64,000 bases of DNA, taken from Andreprevotia lacus DSM 23236 (GTDB taxonomy: Bacteria > Pseudomonadota > Gammaproteobacteria > Burkholderiales > Chitinibacteraceae). Position numbers and translations under genes: made by a program. Below the pieces are notes generated by a model. That model searched no databases, was not told the origin of the DNA, and worked only from the letters and a program-made list of their open reading frames with translations. The DNA lies in assembly GCF_900176275.1 (NCBI RefSeq), contig NZ_FWXD01000006.1:111610-175609 (forward strand), in the 5' to 3' direction. Shown here one piece after another: positions 37,284 to 46,414 of this stretch (positions are counted from its first letter, which is position 1; each line of letters starts with the position of its first letter).

Positions 37284-37410
37284 GGGTTTCGTGAATTGCA
37301 CGCCACAGGCCGGCCCCCGGTCTGTGGCGTTTTCATTCCTTCTGCATGCATGAAGACTGGACTAAGGTGAAGTAAAGACAAGTCCATATGCGGTCATAAG
37401 GGAAATCCGC

Positions 37411-37416
37411 TAGAAT
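37411..37416 (+). promoter_or_regulatory. Candidate -10 element of tRNA-Arg
   Basis: TAGAAT followed by GCGGGCC lies 15 bases before the tRNA. The GC-rich stretch behind it is typical of stringently controlled stable-RNA promoters. Confidence 0.55.
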
Positions 37417-37431
37417 GCGGGCCAATGCTTG

Positions 37432-37506
37432 GTCTCCGTAGTTAAATGGATATAACGGCCCCCTCCTAAGGGGCAGTTACAGGTTCGATTCCTGTCGGGG
37501 GCGCCA
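37432..37506 (+). tRNA. tRNA-Arg (anticodon CCU)
   Basis: A full cloverleaf can be drawn. The acceptor GTCTCCG pairs with CGGGGGC (two G-T pairs). The anticodon stem GCCCC/GGGGC holds the loop CTCCTAA (anticodon CCT, reading AGG). The T arm ACAGG-TTCGATT-CCTGT follows. A discriminator G precedes an encoded CCA at 37504-37506. Confidence 0.96.
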
Positions 37507-37594
37507 GGCTCTTGTGCCCTATATGACGACCGTTCATGGCCAGCGATACGCAACGCTACATCTTGCCTTTGGCGCACTTCCCTCTTTCCCTCTA

Positions 37595-37628
37595 CCCGAC
37601 GGGCGCGGCTCTGCGTGCCTGCGTCGGG
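37595..37628 (+). promoter_or_regulatory. Strong hairpin in the pyk leader
   Basis: CCCGACG pairs with CGTCGGG, and an inner GGCGCG pairs with CGTGCC or nearby bases with a small bulge. There is no T-run after it, so it is not an ordinary terminator for the tRNA. It lies 45 bases before the pyk ATG. The rest of 37507-37673 is a pyrimidine-rich leader with nothing else named. Confidence 0.5.
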
Positions 37629-37673
37629 CCGCTCAGAACAAATTCATAAGCATCTACAAACAGGAGTTTTCCC

Positions 37674-39110
37674 ATGCAACGCAGCACAAAGATCGTCTCG
37701 ACGCTCGGTCCTGCTTCAAATGACTCGGAAACGCTGGAGCGCCTGCTGTCGGCCGGCGTCAACATGGTTCGCCTGAACTTTTCGCACGGTACCGCGCAAG
37801 ATCATCTGGATCGTGCAGCGCTGGTGCGTGAAATCGCGCGCAAGCACAGCCGTGCCGTGGCGGTGCTGGTTGACCTGCAAGGCCCGAAGATCCGCGTGGG
37901 CAAGTTTGAACAAGGCAAGATCGAGCTGGCCAATGGCGACCATTTCACCCTGGATGCCAACTGCACCATGGGTAACCAGGAGCGTGTCGGCCTTGATTAC
38001 AAGGAGCTGCCGAACGACGTTGAATCGGGCACCATCCTGCTGCTGGACGATGGCCGCATCGTGCTGGAAGTGACTGATGTGGTCGGCAGCGAAATCCACA
38101 CCGTGGTGAAGGTGGGCGGGTTCCTGTCCAACAACAAGGGCATCAACCGCCAGGGCGGTGGCCTGACCGCGCCGGCGCTGACTGCCAAGGACATGGAAGA
38201 CATCAAGGTGGCCGCACAGCTGCAGGCCGATTATGTCGCCGTGTCGTTCCCGAAGTCGGGCGCCGACATGTACATGGCCAAAACGCTGCTGCGCGCTGCG
38301 GGCAGCAAGGCGCTGCTGATTGCCAAGATCGAGCGTACCGAGGCCATCGGCAACCTGGAAGAAATCCTCGATGCATCCGACGGCATCATGGTGGCGCGTG
38401 GGGACCTCGCGGTTGAAGTAGGCGAAGCGGCAGTGCCGGGCTTGCAGAAAAAGATGATCAAGCTGGCGCGCCAGAAGAACAAGCTGACCATCACCGCTAC
38501 GCAGATGATGGAATCGATGATCAGCAGCCCGGTGCCGACGCGTGCGGAAGTCTCCGACGTCGCCAACGCGGTGCTCGATGGTACCGATGCGGTGATGCTG
38601 TCGGCAGAAACCGCCTCGGGCAAGTTCCCGGTGGAAACCGTGACGGCCATGGCGCGTATCTGTCTGGAAGCGGAAAAGTCGCAAGACAGCAAGATCAACG
38701 ACGAAGTGCTGCGCCAGGGCGCCTTCACCCGTGTTGACCAGAGCATCTCGATGGCCGCGCTGTTTGCTGCCAGCCACCTGAATGTGAAGGCGATCGCGGC
38801 GATGACCCAATCGGGTTCGTCGGCACTGTGGATGAGCCGCTTCATTTCGGGCGTGCCCATCTACGCACTGACCCCGGAAGAATCGACCTACAACCGTCTG
38901 GCGCTGTTCCGTGACGTGTACCCGGTAATGATCTCGCACGAGAACACCAACCGCGAAGACCTGCTGGTGCGCGCCGAGGTGGAAATGGTGCGCCGTGGCA
39001 TCGTGCAACATGGCGATCTGGTGGTGTTCACCTTTGGTGATGTCGTCGGCCTGGGTGGCGGCACCAACAGCATGAAGATCGTCAAGGTTGGCGAGCGCAA
39101 GCCGCGCTGA
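37674..39110 (+). CDS. pyk: Pyruvate kinase
   Basis: The 478-residue glycolytic enzyme converts phosphoenolpyruvate and ADP to pyruvate and ATP. Visible features are the start STKIVSTLGPAS, the catalytic MVRLNFSHG, the lysine region ALLIAKIERTEA and the family signature with metal Glu IMVARGDLAVEVG. TATQMMESMI and SGSSALWMSRF lie in the later domains. It is of the E. coli PykA type. AGGAG lies upstream of the ATG. The leader contains a strong hairpin, and a terminator follows. Confidence 0.97.
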   Translation: MQRSTKIVSTLGPASNDSETLERLLSAGVNMVRLNFSHGTAQDHLDRAALVREIARKHSRAVAVLVDLQGPKIRVGKFEQGKIELANGDHFTLDANCTMGNQERVGLDYKELPNDVESGTILLLDDGRIVLEVTDVVGSEIHTVVKVGGFLSNNKGINRQGGGLTAPALTAKDMEDIKVAAQLQADYVAVSFPKSGADMYMAKTLLRAAGSKALLIAKIERTEAIGNLEEILDASDGIMVARGDLAVEVGEAAVPGLQKKMIKLARQKNKLTITATQMMESMISSPVPTRAEVSDVANAVLDGTDAVMLSAETASGKFPVETVTAMARICLEAEKSQDSKINDEVLRQGAFTRVDQSISMAALFAASHLNVKAIAAMTQSGSSALWMSRFISGVPIYALTPEESTYNRLALFRDVYPVMISHENTNREDLLVRAEVEMVRRGIVQHGDLVVFTFGDVVGLGGGTNSMKIVKVGERKPR

Positions 39111-39126
39111 TCCGGACTGGTCATGC

Positions 39127-39154
39127 AAAAACGGCGCCCATCGGCGCCGTTTTT
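39127..39154. terminator. Bidirectional terminator after pyk
   Basis: A 12-bp stem (AAAAACGGCGCC / GGCGCCGTTTTT) with a CATC loop separates pyk from the convergent SUMF1 gene. Confidence 0.9.
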
Positions 39155-39171
39155 GTTTGGTGCGCATGCTG

Positions 39172-39900
39172 TCAGGCTTGGTTGGCCGGCAGCGACCTGG
39201 CCAGCCTGAAGCCCAGATCATCAATGCGGAAATTAGGGTGGCTCTTGCGCCGGCAGGAAGCGCGGCAAGCCTCCGGCCCGTCTGACCAGCCGCCGCCGCG
39301 GAAAACACGATATTCGCCATAGATGGCGGGATCGTACAAATCCCAGCACCATTCCCACACATTGCCCAGCATGTCGTAGAGTCCCCAGTCATTGGTGGCC
39401 TTTTGCCCGACATCATGCAAGCGCTGCGCCGAATTGCCGGCATGCCAGGCAATCTCGTCCAATGCGCCGTAGCGTGCCTCGTTCGAGCCGGCGCGGCAGG
39501 CAAATTCCCACTCGGCCTCGCTGGGCAAACGATAACCGTCGGCCTGCCAGTTGCAATGCACTGCGCCATCTGCGGCAACGGTATAGCAGACAGGCAGCCC
39601 GGCCAGTTGCGACAGCGTATTGCAGAACCGGATGGCATCCAGCCAGGAAAGCTCTACAGCCGGTTTGCTGCCTGAAACGGGAGGTGTGCCGATGATCGCG
39701 TTGTATAGCCGTTGCGTCACCGGGTGGCACGCGAGCAGGAATGCATCAATACGCTCGACCCATTGCCGCCTACTGCCTTCGTCTATCAGGGTGATCAGGC
39801 CCGCATCAATGCGGACCATCTCTGCTGCTACCGCTTGCAGTGTATTCGGCAAGCTGGTGTCGGGGTGCGTTCTGCCGGGGGTGGTTTGAACTGCGGACAT
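39172..39900 (-). CDS. SUMF1/FGE-sulfatase domain protein
   Basis: The 242-residue formylglycine-generating-enzyme-type protein has GYRLPSEAEWEFACRAGS, WGLYDMLGNVWEWCWD, RVFRGGGWSD and DLGFRLAR. A Cys pair (ACRASC) falls near the place where true FGEs hold their catalytic cysteines, but spacing differs by one. Most bacterial SUMF1-domain proteins are not sulfatase activators; many are iron-dependent modification enzymes or binding proteins. No sulfatase is adjacent. It follows a Cys-rich lipoprotein gene by 46 bases. The start at 39900 begins before the fold by about 40 residues. Confidence 0.8.
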   Translation of the reverse strand: MSAVQTTPGRTHPDTSLPNTLQAVAAEMVRIDAGLITLIDEGSRRQWVERIDAFLLACHPVTQRLYNAIIGTPPVSGSKPAVELSWLDAIRFCNTLSQLAGLPVCYTVAADGAVHCNWQADGYRLPSEAEWEFACRAGSNEARYGALDEIAWHAGNSAQRLHDVGQKATNDWGLYDMLGNVWEWCWDLYDPAIYGEYRVFRGGGWSDGPEACRASCRRKSHPNFRIDDLGFRLARSLPANQA

Positions 39901-39946
39901 CTGGGCGCCTCGGGGATGCCCCCGAGGCCTATTTGCCGTGGGGATC

Positions 39947-40303
39947 TCAGGATTTGTGTTCGATGATCTGGCCGCCGCAGCCCTGGAAGCACTGATCGTA
40001 CTCACTGCTGCAGTGATAGGTGTTGGCCGAGGTATAGCAGCTGTTTTTTTCTTTCAGACAGTTGGCCTTGTCTGCATCATTTTTGGCCAGTACCAGACAG
40101 CGGTTCTGCCGCAGCAGTTCGTTGCGCTCGCAGCGGTCTTTCTCCTCGCGGGCGATGCGGTTTTCCCGTGCCGTGCACTGATCACGCGTCCTGTTGCACA
40201 CCGAGGTGCAGGCCACCCCTTCGGGGGTGGATGGGGCCACGTATTCATACGATACACAGCCGGCAAGCAAGGCGGACAGCAACACGGCCAAGGAAAATCG
40301 CAT
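39947..40303 (-). CDS. Cys-rich lipoprotein of unknown function
   Basis: The 118-residue protein has a lipoprotein signal peptide with the lipobox LLAGC. The mature chain is helical, charged and rich in cysteine (ten besides the lipidated one), including two CxxxC pairs (CTSVC, CFQGC) like a disulfide-clasped helical hairpin. The second of two adjacent ATGs is favoured by the spacing of GGAG. It starts just past the chemoreceptor stop and precedes the SUMF1 gene. I recognise no family. Confidence 0.75.
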   Translation of the reverse strand: MRFSLAVLLSALLAGCVSYEYVAPSTPEGVACTSVCNRTRDQCTARENRIAREEKDRCERNELLRQNRCLVLAKNDADKANCLKEKNSCYTSANTYHCSSEYDQCFQGCGGQIIEHKS

Positions 40304-40315
40304 CATTGCTCCGGG

Positions 40316-42196
40316 TCAGAAACGGAAACGGCCGAACATCTGTTCGAGGAAGTCAGCCATCGACTTCAGTTGATGCACGGTGTCGGTGGCGCGCTGCATG
40401 GCGTGATCGGATGCCTGCATCTTGTTGGTGATGCTTTCGGCACTTTGCGCCATGGCCGTGGTGGCATTTTGCTGCTCGCGCGTGGCATGGGCAATTTCGC
40501 CCATTTTCTGGATCACCGCGTCCATGTTCTCGCGGATATGGGCAATCTTGCCGGCAGCGGTGTCGGAGAGTGCCACGCCGCTTTGCACCGCATCATGCGT
40601 TTTCTGCATATTGCCGACGGCGGCATCGGTTTCGGTGCGCACGCCGTCGATCATGCTGGTGATTTGCAGCGTGGCCTGGCCGGTGCGTTCGGCCAGCTTG
40701 CGCACCTCATCGGCCACCACAGCAAAGCCACGGCCTTGCTCACCGGCGCGCGCCGCTTCAATGGCGGCATTCAGCGCCAGCAGATTGGTCTGATCGGCGA
40801 TTTCCTTGATCACCTGGATGATGCCGCTGATTTCCTGCGAACGCTGGCTCAGTCGGCCCAGCAGGGTGGACAGTTCTTCGACCTCATCAGCCGATTTGCC
40901 GACTTCGCGCGCCACGTCACGCACCGTCGAGGCCGATTCGCCCGACAGCTGGGCCGTGGAGCCAACCAGATCGTTCGCATCGTGCGCGTTTTCAGCAATG
41001 TGGCTGATACTGACGGTAATTTGCTCGATGGTGGCCGCATTGGAGGCCGACAGATCGGAAAGCTGCTGCGAATCGCGCGACAGCTCGGACAGCACGCTGT
41101 TGATCTCGGCCACCCCCTGTGTCAGGCGGCCGGTTTCCTGGCGCAGCTCGCTGAACATATTGCGCAGTTGGGCCACGAAGCGGTTGAAGGCATCGGCGGT
41201 CTGGGCAATTTCGTCATTGCCGGCCACGTCGATCTTGCGGGTGAGGTCGCCCTGGCCCTGCGCGATTTCCTGCATGGCATTGCGCACTCGCGTCAGGCCA
41301 CTCAGCAACTGGTTCACCAGTGTACTGGCCAGCGGAATGATGATGACCAGCACCACCACCAGCGCACCGAGACACATCATCAGCAGCGTATTGAGCGAGG
41401 ACAGCACCGCGCTCTTGTCGATGACCAGCGCAAGGTAGAACGGTGTGCCCTCAATGCTTTGCAGGTAGAAGTACTTCATGTCGCCATCGATGGCGATCTC
41501 CTGCAATGCGTGCGATTCGGCCATGGCGCCGAGCTTGCCTGCGGCCAGATCGGGCGACAGGTCGGTCGTGGGCTTCATCGACATGTCCGGCTTGGCGTGG
41601 GCGAGCACGATGCCTTCCTTGTTGGCGAGGAAAGCGTAGCCGTTGCCGGTCAGCTTGATGCCCAATACATCCTTGACCACCTGATCCAGATAAATGTCGG
41701 TGCCGAGTACGCCCTTGAGCTGACCATCAAGCTTGACCGGTGCAGCAAAAGACACGATCAGTCGTTTGGAGGCTGCATCGACATAAGGCGGCGTCAGGAT
41801 GGGTTCGCCTGCGCTGGCGGCCTGCTGATACCACGGCCGGCTGGTGGGGTCATAACCGGCAGGTAATTCCAGCGGATGGCTGGGGATCATCGTCTTTTCG
41901 GCTGTGCCCAGATAGGCCACTTCGAATTTGGCGCTTTTTTCCACCTGCAGCAATGCGGCGGCAGGTTCGCTGGCGCTGGCAATTGCCTTGGCGCCAGCTG
42001 CGACGACTTCCTGTTTGTCGAATATCCAATTGCGCAATGCGGCGTTGTAGCCGGTGGCAACGCCGCGGATTTCGCTATTCAGACCATCAATGACCTGGGC
42101 GCGCATGCGGAAATACGCCGCGCCGGATAGCAAGGCGGTTACGCCGAAGGTGAGTACGACAATAAAAGCAATAAGCTTTGTACGCAGTGATTGCAT
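40316..42196 (-). CDS. Methyl-accepting chemotaxis protein with Cache sensor
   Basis: The 626-residue receptor has a helix at about 8-30, a periplasmic double-Cache domain to about residue 270 (VAGYDP-like, [21 protein letters not shown]), a helix at about 275-300, HAMP and a cytoplasmic signalling domain. The hairpin tip [41 protein letters not shown] region is canonical. There is no C-terminal CheR-binding pentapeptide. The ATG at 42196 with GGGGA upstream is preferred over a TTG at 42214. The ligand is unknown, probably a small organic acid or amino acid. Confidence 0.93.
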   Translation of the reverse strand: MQSLRTKLIAFIVVLTFGVTALLSGAAYFRMRAQVIDGLNSEIRGVATGYNAALRNWIFDKQEVVAAGAKAIASASEPAAALLQVEKSAKFEVAYLGTAEKTMIPSHPLELPAGYDPTSRPWYQQAASAGEPILTPPYVDAASKRLIVSFAAPVKLDGQLKGVLGTDIYLDQVVKDVLGIKLTGNGYAFLANKEGIVLAHAKPDMSMKPTTDLSPDLAAGKLGAMAESHALQEIAIDGDMKYFYLQSIEGTPFYLALVIDKSAVLSSLNTLLMMCLGALVVVLVIIIPLASTLVNQLLSGLTRVRNAMQEIAQGQGDLTRKIDVAGNDEIAQTADAFNRFVAQLRNMFSELRQETGRLTQGVAEINSVLSELSRDSQQLSDLSASNAATIEQITVSISHIAENAHDANDLVGSTAQLSGESASTVRDVAREVGKSADEVEELSTLLGRLSQRSQEISGIIQVIKEIADQTNLLALNAAIEAARAGEQGRGFAVVADEVRKLAERTGQATLQITSMIDGVRTETDAAVGNMQKTHDAVQSGVALSDTAAGKIAHIRENMDAVIQKMGEIAHATREQQNATTAMAQSAESITNKMQASDHAMQRATDTVHQLKSMADFLEQMFGRFRF

Positions 42197-42273
42197 GGCA
42201 GTCCCCAAACGCAATTATTTTTGTTGGTGCATACAAATTAGCGGGGAATTAACACATTTGCATAGCGCTGTTT

Positions 42274-42279
42274 ATCATA
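42274..42279 (-). promoter_or_regulatory. Weak -10 candidate of the chemoreceptor gene
   Basis: TATGAT on the minus strand has TTGTAA upstream with a long 19-base spacer. It lies in the 114-base A/T-rich gap before the chemoreceptor. No clean flagellar sigma-28 promoter was seen. Confidence 0.3.
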
Positions 42280-42310
42280 CTTGACATTCGGTACTGAATT
42301 ACAACTTGTT

Positions 42311-44527
42311 TCAGGCGCGATTCACGCTCAATACGCCAACCACGTCAGTCAGCCGTGAGCGTATGCGTGCCAAATCGTCGGCGCTGCGAATTTCCACCGT
42401 AAAGCGCATTTTGGCCAGGGTATCGCGCGAGAGCGTATTGACGCCGGTCACGTTGATTTTCTCGCGCGACATCACGTCGCTCAGGTCGCGCAGCAGGCTC
42501 GGGCGGTCATGTGCCTCGATCAACAGGTCGGTGGAGAACACGCTGCCCGCATGTTTGCCCCAGTCTGCACTGATCAAGCGTTCGGGCGATGCCACAGCAA
42601 GCCGCTTGAGCGTGGCGCAATCGGTACGGTGGATGGAAATGCCGCGCCCCTTGGTGACAAAGCCGACTACCGCATCTGGCGGTACTGGCTTGCAACACTT
42701 GGCCAGCAGGGTCATCAGCTTGTCGACTCCTTCGATCAAGATGCCTTCGCCCTGGCCGCTGGCACGGGCACGCTTGATGACGTCGTCGGGGTTGATGGTG
42801 GTTTCGACCACCGGTTTTGCATCAGCGGTCAGCGCATCGGCCAGCTCGCGCAGTGTGACTTCGCCATGCCCCAGCCCGGCCAATAGTTCATCCAGCCCCT
42901 TGTAGCCCAGGCGCTGGGCCACGGCATCCTGATTGGCCTGGGTGGCGCCGTTGCGCGCGGCTTCCTTGTCGTAGATGGCGCGGCCGTTTTCGATGGCGAC
43001 ATCCAGATTCTGCTGGCGTATCCATGCACGCAGCTTTTGCTGTGCGCGGGTGCTTTTCACATAGCCCTGATGCAGCCAGTCCAAGCTGGGTCCGCCTTCC
43101 TTGGCGGCAATGATTTCCACCCGCTGGCCGTTCTCCAGCGCGGTATGCAGCGGCACGATCTGGCCGTTGACCTTGGCGCCACGGCAACGGTGGCCCAAGT
43201 CGGTGTGCAAGTGATAGGCAAAGTCCACCGGGGTCGAACCCTTGGGTAGGGCGATCACGCGGCCGGCCGGGGTGAGGGCATAGATGGTGTCCTCGAACAG
43301 CTCTGCCTTGAAGGCATCTGCCAGTTGGGCATCCGAGGCAAGGTCGCTTTTCCAGTCCAGCAGCTGGCGCAGCCAGGCGATTTTTTCTTCGTATTTGGCG
43401 TCACCCTTGCCGCCTTCCTTGTAGCGCCAGTGCGCGGCCACGCCCAGCTCGGCGTGTTCGTGCATCTCGAAGGTGCGGATCTGCACCTCGACCGCCTTGT
43501 CGTCCGGGCCGATCACGGCCGTGTGCAGGCTGCGGTAGTTGTTGCCCTTGGGGTGGGCGATGTAATCGTCGAACTCACCGGGAATGGGCTGCCACAGGTT
43601 GTGCACGATGCCGAGCACGGTATAGCAATCCTTCAGCTCGGGCACCAGCACGCGTACGGCGCGGATGTCGTACAGCTCGGAGAAGTCGAGCTTCTTTTTC
43701 TGCATCTTGCGCCAGATGCTGTAGATGTGTTTGGGTCGCCCCATCAGGTTGGCGCCCGAAATGCCGGCGGTTTCCAGTTCGCGGTGCAGCGTTTGCAGCA
43801 CATTGCTGATGAACTGCTCGCGATCGATGCGACGCTCGTCCAGCAACTTGGCGATTTTCTTGTAGGTATCCGGGTGCAGGTAGCGGAAACCGAGGTCTTC
43901 CAGCTCCCACTTGATCTGCCAGACGCCCAAGCGGTTGGCCAGCGGTGCAAACAGCTCCAGCGTTTCGCGCGCGATGCTGGTTTGCACCTCGGCCGGCGCA
44001 CCGCCCAGCGCATGCATGGTTTGCGTGCGCCACGCCAGCTTGATCAGTACGGCGCGGATGTCCTCGACCATGGCCAGCAGCATCTTGCGGATGGCTTCAA
44101 CCTGCGCGGCGGCATCCTGCGGCTTGCCCGTGACATCACGTGCGCCGATATTGGCCAGCACGCGTATCTTGCGCACCTTGTCCACGCCATCGACCAGTTG
44201 CGCCACTTCCTTGCCCAACCGGGATTCCACTGCAGCGTGCGCATCCGGCACAAAATCCGGGATGGCAAACAGCAAGCTGGCGATGACGGTGTCGGCATCC
44301 AGATTCAGGTCGGCGACGATGGAGGCCGCCGCAACCGCGTGGGTGAACAGTGGATCGCAGATATCGGTCTGGGTCTTGTCACCGTAAACATCGGCAGCCC
44401 AGTCCAGCGCGGTACGCAGCCGCTCGACCTGCGCCGGGGGGTAGCGTTCTGCCAGTTGTGCCAACCAGTGCGTCGGGTCGGCCGCTTCAGCGATGGAGAG
44501 TGCGAGAGGGCGGGTAACTGCGACCAT
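42311..44527 (-). CDS. relA: RelA: (p)ppGpp synthetase
   Basis: The 738-residue long RelA/SpoT homolog has a degenerate hydrolase domain; the HD pair is absent and the site reads SLLFAIPDF. The synthetase domain has EFDDYIAHPKGNNYRSLHTAV with the RelA-type ExDD. TGS (VIALPKGSTPVDFAYHLHTDLGHRC), a Cys-containing linker (MTLLAKCCKPVPPD) and a C-terminal ACT domain follow. It should synthesise but not hydrolyse ppGpp upon amino-acid starvation at the ribosome. The ATG at 44527 follows a weak AGG; a TTG at 44533 is possible. Confidence 0.94.
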   Translation of the reverse strand: MVAVTRPLALSIAEAADPTHWLAQLAERYPPAQVERLRTALDWAADVYGDKTQTDICDPLFTHAVAAASIVADLNLDADTVIASLLFAIPDFVPDAHAAVESRLGKEVAQLVDGVDKVRKIRVLANIGARDVTGKPQDAAAQVEAIRKMLLAMVEDIRAVLIKLAWRTQTMHALGGAPAEVQTSIARETLELFAPLANRLGVWQIKWELEDLGFRYLHPDTYKKIAKLLDERRIDREQFISNVLQTLHRELETAGISGANLMGRPKHIYSIWRKMQKKKLDFSELYDIRAVRVLVPELKDCYTVLGIVHNLWQPIPGEFDDYIAHPKGNNYRSLHTAVIGPDDKAVEVQIRTFEMHEHAELGVAAHWRYKEGGKGDAKYEEKIAWLRQLLDWKSDLASDAQLADAFKAELFEDTIYALTPAGRVIALPKGSTPVDFAYHLHTDLGHRCRGAKVNGQIVPLHTALENGQRVEIIAAKEGGPSLDWLHQGYVKSTRAQQKLRAWIRQQNLDVAIENGRAIYDKEAARNGATQANQDAVAQRLGYKGLDELLAGLGHGEVTLRELADALTADAKPVVETTINPDDVIKRARASGQGEGILIEGVDKLMTLLAKCCKPVPPDAVVGFVTKGRGISIHRTDCATLKRLAVASPERLISADWGKHAGSVFSTDLLIEAHDRPSLLRDLSDVMSREKINVTGVNTLSRDTLAKMRFTVEIRSADDLARIRSRLTDVVGVLSVNRA

Positions 44528-44627
44528 ATTCAAACCTGAGGGATTGAAGGAATTTTGCCGTAATCTGGCTGTCTCTAGAAGCCGGGTTGATCTTTATTTC
44601 CCGAATTTTCCATTTCGACAGGCCGCC

Positions 44628-45188
44628 ATGCCCCGCCGTTTTCTCCGCCGCTACCTGCCTGACCATGCCACCCTGCAGAAAAACCGCTTTCTGGCGCGTT
44701 TTGCACACTGGTTCGCCCATCCGAATTTATGGCACCTGAATCGCCATTCCGTCGCTGGCGGGGTGGTGGCCGGCGCGATAGGCGGCATGATCCCAGGCCC
44801 TCTGCAGGTGATCACGGCCAGCCTGTTGGCCATGCGCTTGCGTGCCAACCTGCCGGTGGCCGTGGTGAGTACCTTTTATACCAATCCGCTGACCATCGGT
44901 CCGCTGTACTGGCTGGCTTTCCGGCTGGGTGCGCTGGTCACCGGTCAGCACACGCAAGGCGTGTTCAAGGCCATGCCATCCTGGTCGCAGCTGCCTTGGC
45001 AGGAATGGGGGCCAGCGGGCTGGCAGTGGTTGCAAGGGCTGGGTACGTCGTTGCTGATTGGACTGCCGCTGCTGACTGCCTTGCTGGCTGTGGCGGGCTA
45101 TCTGCTGGTGCAACTGGGCTGGCGGCTGCATATCCTGTGGGCGCTGCGGCAACGCCGGCAGCGCGCAGGAGCTAAGCCCCCTCAATAA
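44628..45188 (+). CDS. DUF2062 membrane protein
   Basis: The 186-residue protein has a basic N-terminus and three to four helices. The DUF2062 pattern is NRHSVAGGVVAGAIGGMIPGP, then FYTNPLTIGPLYWLAFRLG. The function is unknown; relatives are common in Proteobacteria. It is divergent from relA, separated by 100 bases. Its last seven coding bases overlap the convergent rsgA end. Confidence 0.85.
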   Translation: MPRRFLRRYLPDHATLQKNRFLARFAHWFAHPNLWHLNRHSVAGGVVAGAIGGMIPGPLQVITASLLAMRLRANLPVAVVSTFYTNPLTIGPLYWLAFRLGALVTGQHTQGVFKAMPSWSQLPWQEWGPAGWQWLQGLGTSLLIGLPLLTALLAVAGYLLVQLGWRLHILWALRQRRQRAGAKPPQ

Positions 45189-46060
45189 GTGCTGAGCTGC
45201 GCCAGCTCGTCTTGTAGCCGGTGCAGCAGGGCAAGGCGCTCGGTCGGGATCTGGCCAGCCTTGACTGCGCTGGTGAGCGCGCAATCGGGCTCCTGACGGT
45301 GGCGGCAGTTGGCAAAGCGGCACTGGCCGATCAGGGCGCGGAAATCCGGCATCAGATAGGGCAGGTTTTCCGATTTGACGTGTGCCAGGCCGAAGGATTG
45401 CAGGCCGGGCGAGTCGATCAGCTCGGATTGTGCATCCAGCTTGTAGAGCGTGGCATTGGTGGTGGTGTGCTTGCCGGAATCGAGTGCGACGGAAATCTCT
45501 TTCACGCGCGCGTTGGCTTCCGGGATCAGCGCATTGGTCAGCGTGGATTTGCCCATACCGGATTGGCCCACCAGTACGCTGGTTTCACCTTCAAGTGCCG
45601 CGCGTAGCGGCGAAGCATCGTTGAGTGCCGAAACTTCCAGCACCGGGTAGCCCAGCTGCATGTAGTAGGCCAGCCGTGTGCGCGCCTTGTCGGCGCCCGG
45701 CAGGTCGCATTTGTTCAGGCAGATCAAGGGTTTGATGTCGCCTGCTTCGGCGGCGATCAGCGCGCGGCTGATCAGCTCGTCCGAGAAACTGGGTTCGGTG
45801 GCAACCACGATCACCAGCTGCGTGACGTTGGCGGCGATCAACTTTTGCCGCCACTGGTCCGAGCGATAGAGCAGCGTATCGCGTTCCTGCACCTTTTCGA
45901 TGACCGCCTGCTCGTGGTTGAGTACGGTGGCGTTGACCCGGTCACCGCAGGCAAAGTCGGTCTTCTTGCCGCGCGTGCTGGCGGCGCGGCGTGTGCCGTC
46001 GGCAAATTCGAGAATGTAGGCCTTGCCGTAGCTGGCGACGATGCGGGCGGTGTCGGTCAA
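45182..46060 (-). CDS. rsgA: Ribosome small-subunit GTPase RsgA (YjeQ)
   Basis: The 292-residue circularly permuted GTPase has an N-terminal OB fold, NKCD at 116-119, then P-loop GQSGMGKS at 165-172 and DSPGLQSFGL. The C-terminal zinc knuckle has CRFANCRHRQEPDCAL. It helps mature the 30S subunit. It lies 13 bases after phhB on the same strand, in the order phhB-rsgA downstream of the M48 protease. orn, its usual proteobacterial neighbour, lies just beyond, divergent. Confidence 0.96.
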   Translation of the reverse strand: MTDTARIVASYGKAYILEFADGTRRAASTRGKKTDFACGDRVNATVLNHEQAVIEKVQERDTLLYRSDQWRQKLIAANVTQLVIVVATEPSFSDELISRALIAAEAGDIKPLICLNKCDLPGADKARTRLAYYMQLGYPVLEVSALNDASPLRAALEGETSVLVGQSGMGKSTLTNALIPEANARVKEISVALDSGKHTTTNATLYKLDAQSELIDSPGLQSFGLAHVKSENLPYLMPDFRALIGQCRFANCRHRQEPDCALTSAVKAGQIPTERLALLHRLQDELAQLSTY

Positions 46061-46073
46061 ATCGGTTCCGTAA

Positions 46074-46382
46074 TCAAAGCGCGTCTATGCGCGCGGCACA
46101 GATGAAATCGTTGCGGGACAGGCCGCCGGCGGAGTGGGTGCTCCACACCACGCGGCAGCGGCTGTAGGTGACTTCCAGATCAGGATGGTGATCCTGCTGG
46201 TTGGCGATGTAGGCCACGGCATTCACGAAGGCCATGGTCTGATAGAAATCCTTGAAACGGAAGGTCTTTTCCAGTTTTCCGCCCAGCACCAGCCACTCCC
46301 TCAGCTCGCTGGCCAGCATTTCGGCAGCAACATCGTCGAGCCGGGCGGCATTGGCTTGGCAGCGTTCGGTGGCAAGTGGCAT
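46074..46382 (-). CDS. phhB: Pterin-4a-carbinolamine dehydratase
   Basis: The 102-residue PCD/DCoH protein has the active site NQQDHHPDLEVTYSRCRVVWSTH and the end GGLSRNDFICAARID. It recycles tetrahydrobiopterin after aromatic hydroxylation. The ATG at 46382 has AGGAG six bases upstream; the TTG at 46406 lacks one. It lies between the M48 protease gene and rsgA, which are 32 and 13 bases away, so one transcript is likely. phhA is not seen in the window. Confidence 0.92.
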   Translation of the reverse strand: MPLATERCQANAARLDDVAAEMLASELREWLVLGGKLEKTFRFKDFYQTMAFVNAVAYIANQQDHHPDLEVTYSRCRVVWSTHSAGGLSRNDFICAARIDAL

Positions 46383-46414
46383 GGCAGGCTCCTGCGGCGA
46401 GGACAACCTTCGTT

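Noticed and set aside
37432-37673. tRNA-Arg as an attachment site of a genomic island
   Set aside because: No repeat of the tRNA 3' end, no integrase and no mobile genes are seen; pyk follows directly.
39172-39900. True sulfatase-activating formylglycine enzyme
   Set aside because: No sulfatase is near and the Cys pair does not match the FGE spacing, so only the domain is claimed.
39938-41866. A plus-strand open frame of about 640 codons opposite the chemoreceptor
   Set aside because: The composition is His/Gln/Gly-rich as expected of a reversed coding strand, and the chemoreceptor on the other strand is fully convincing.
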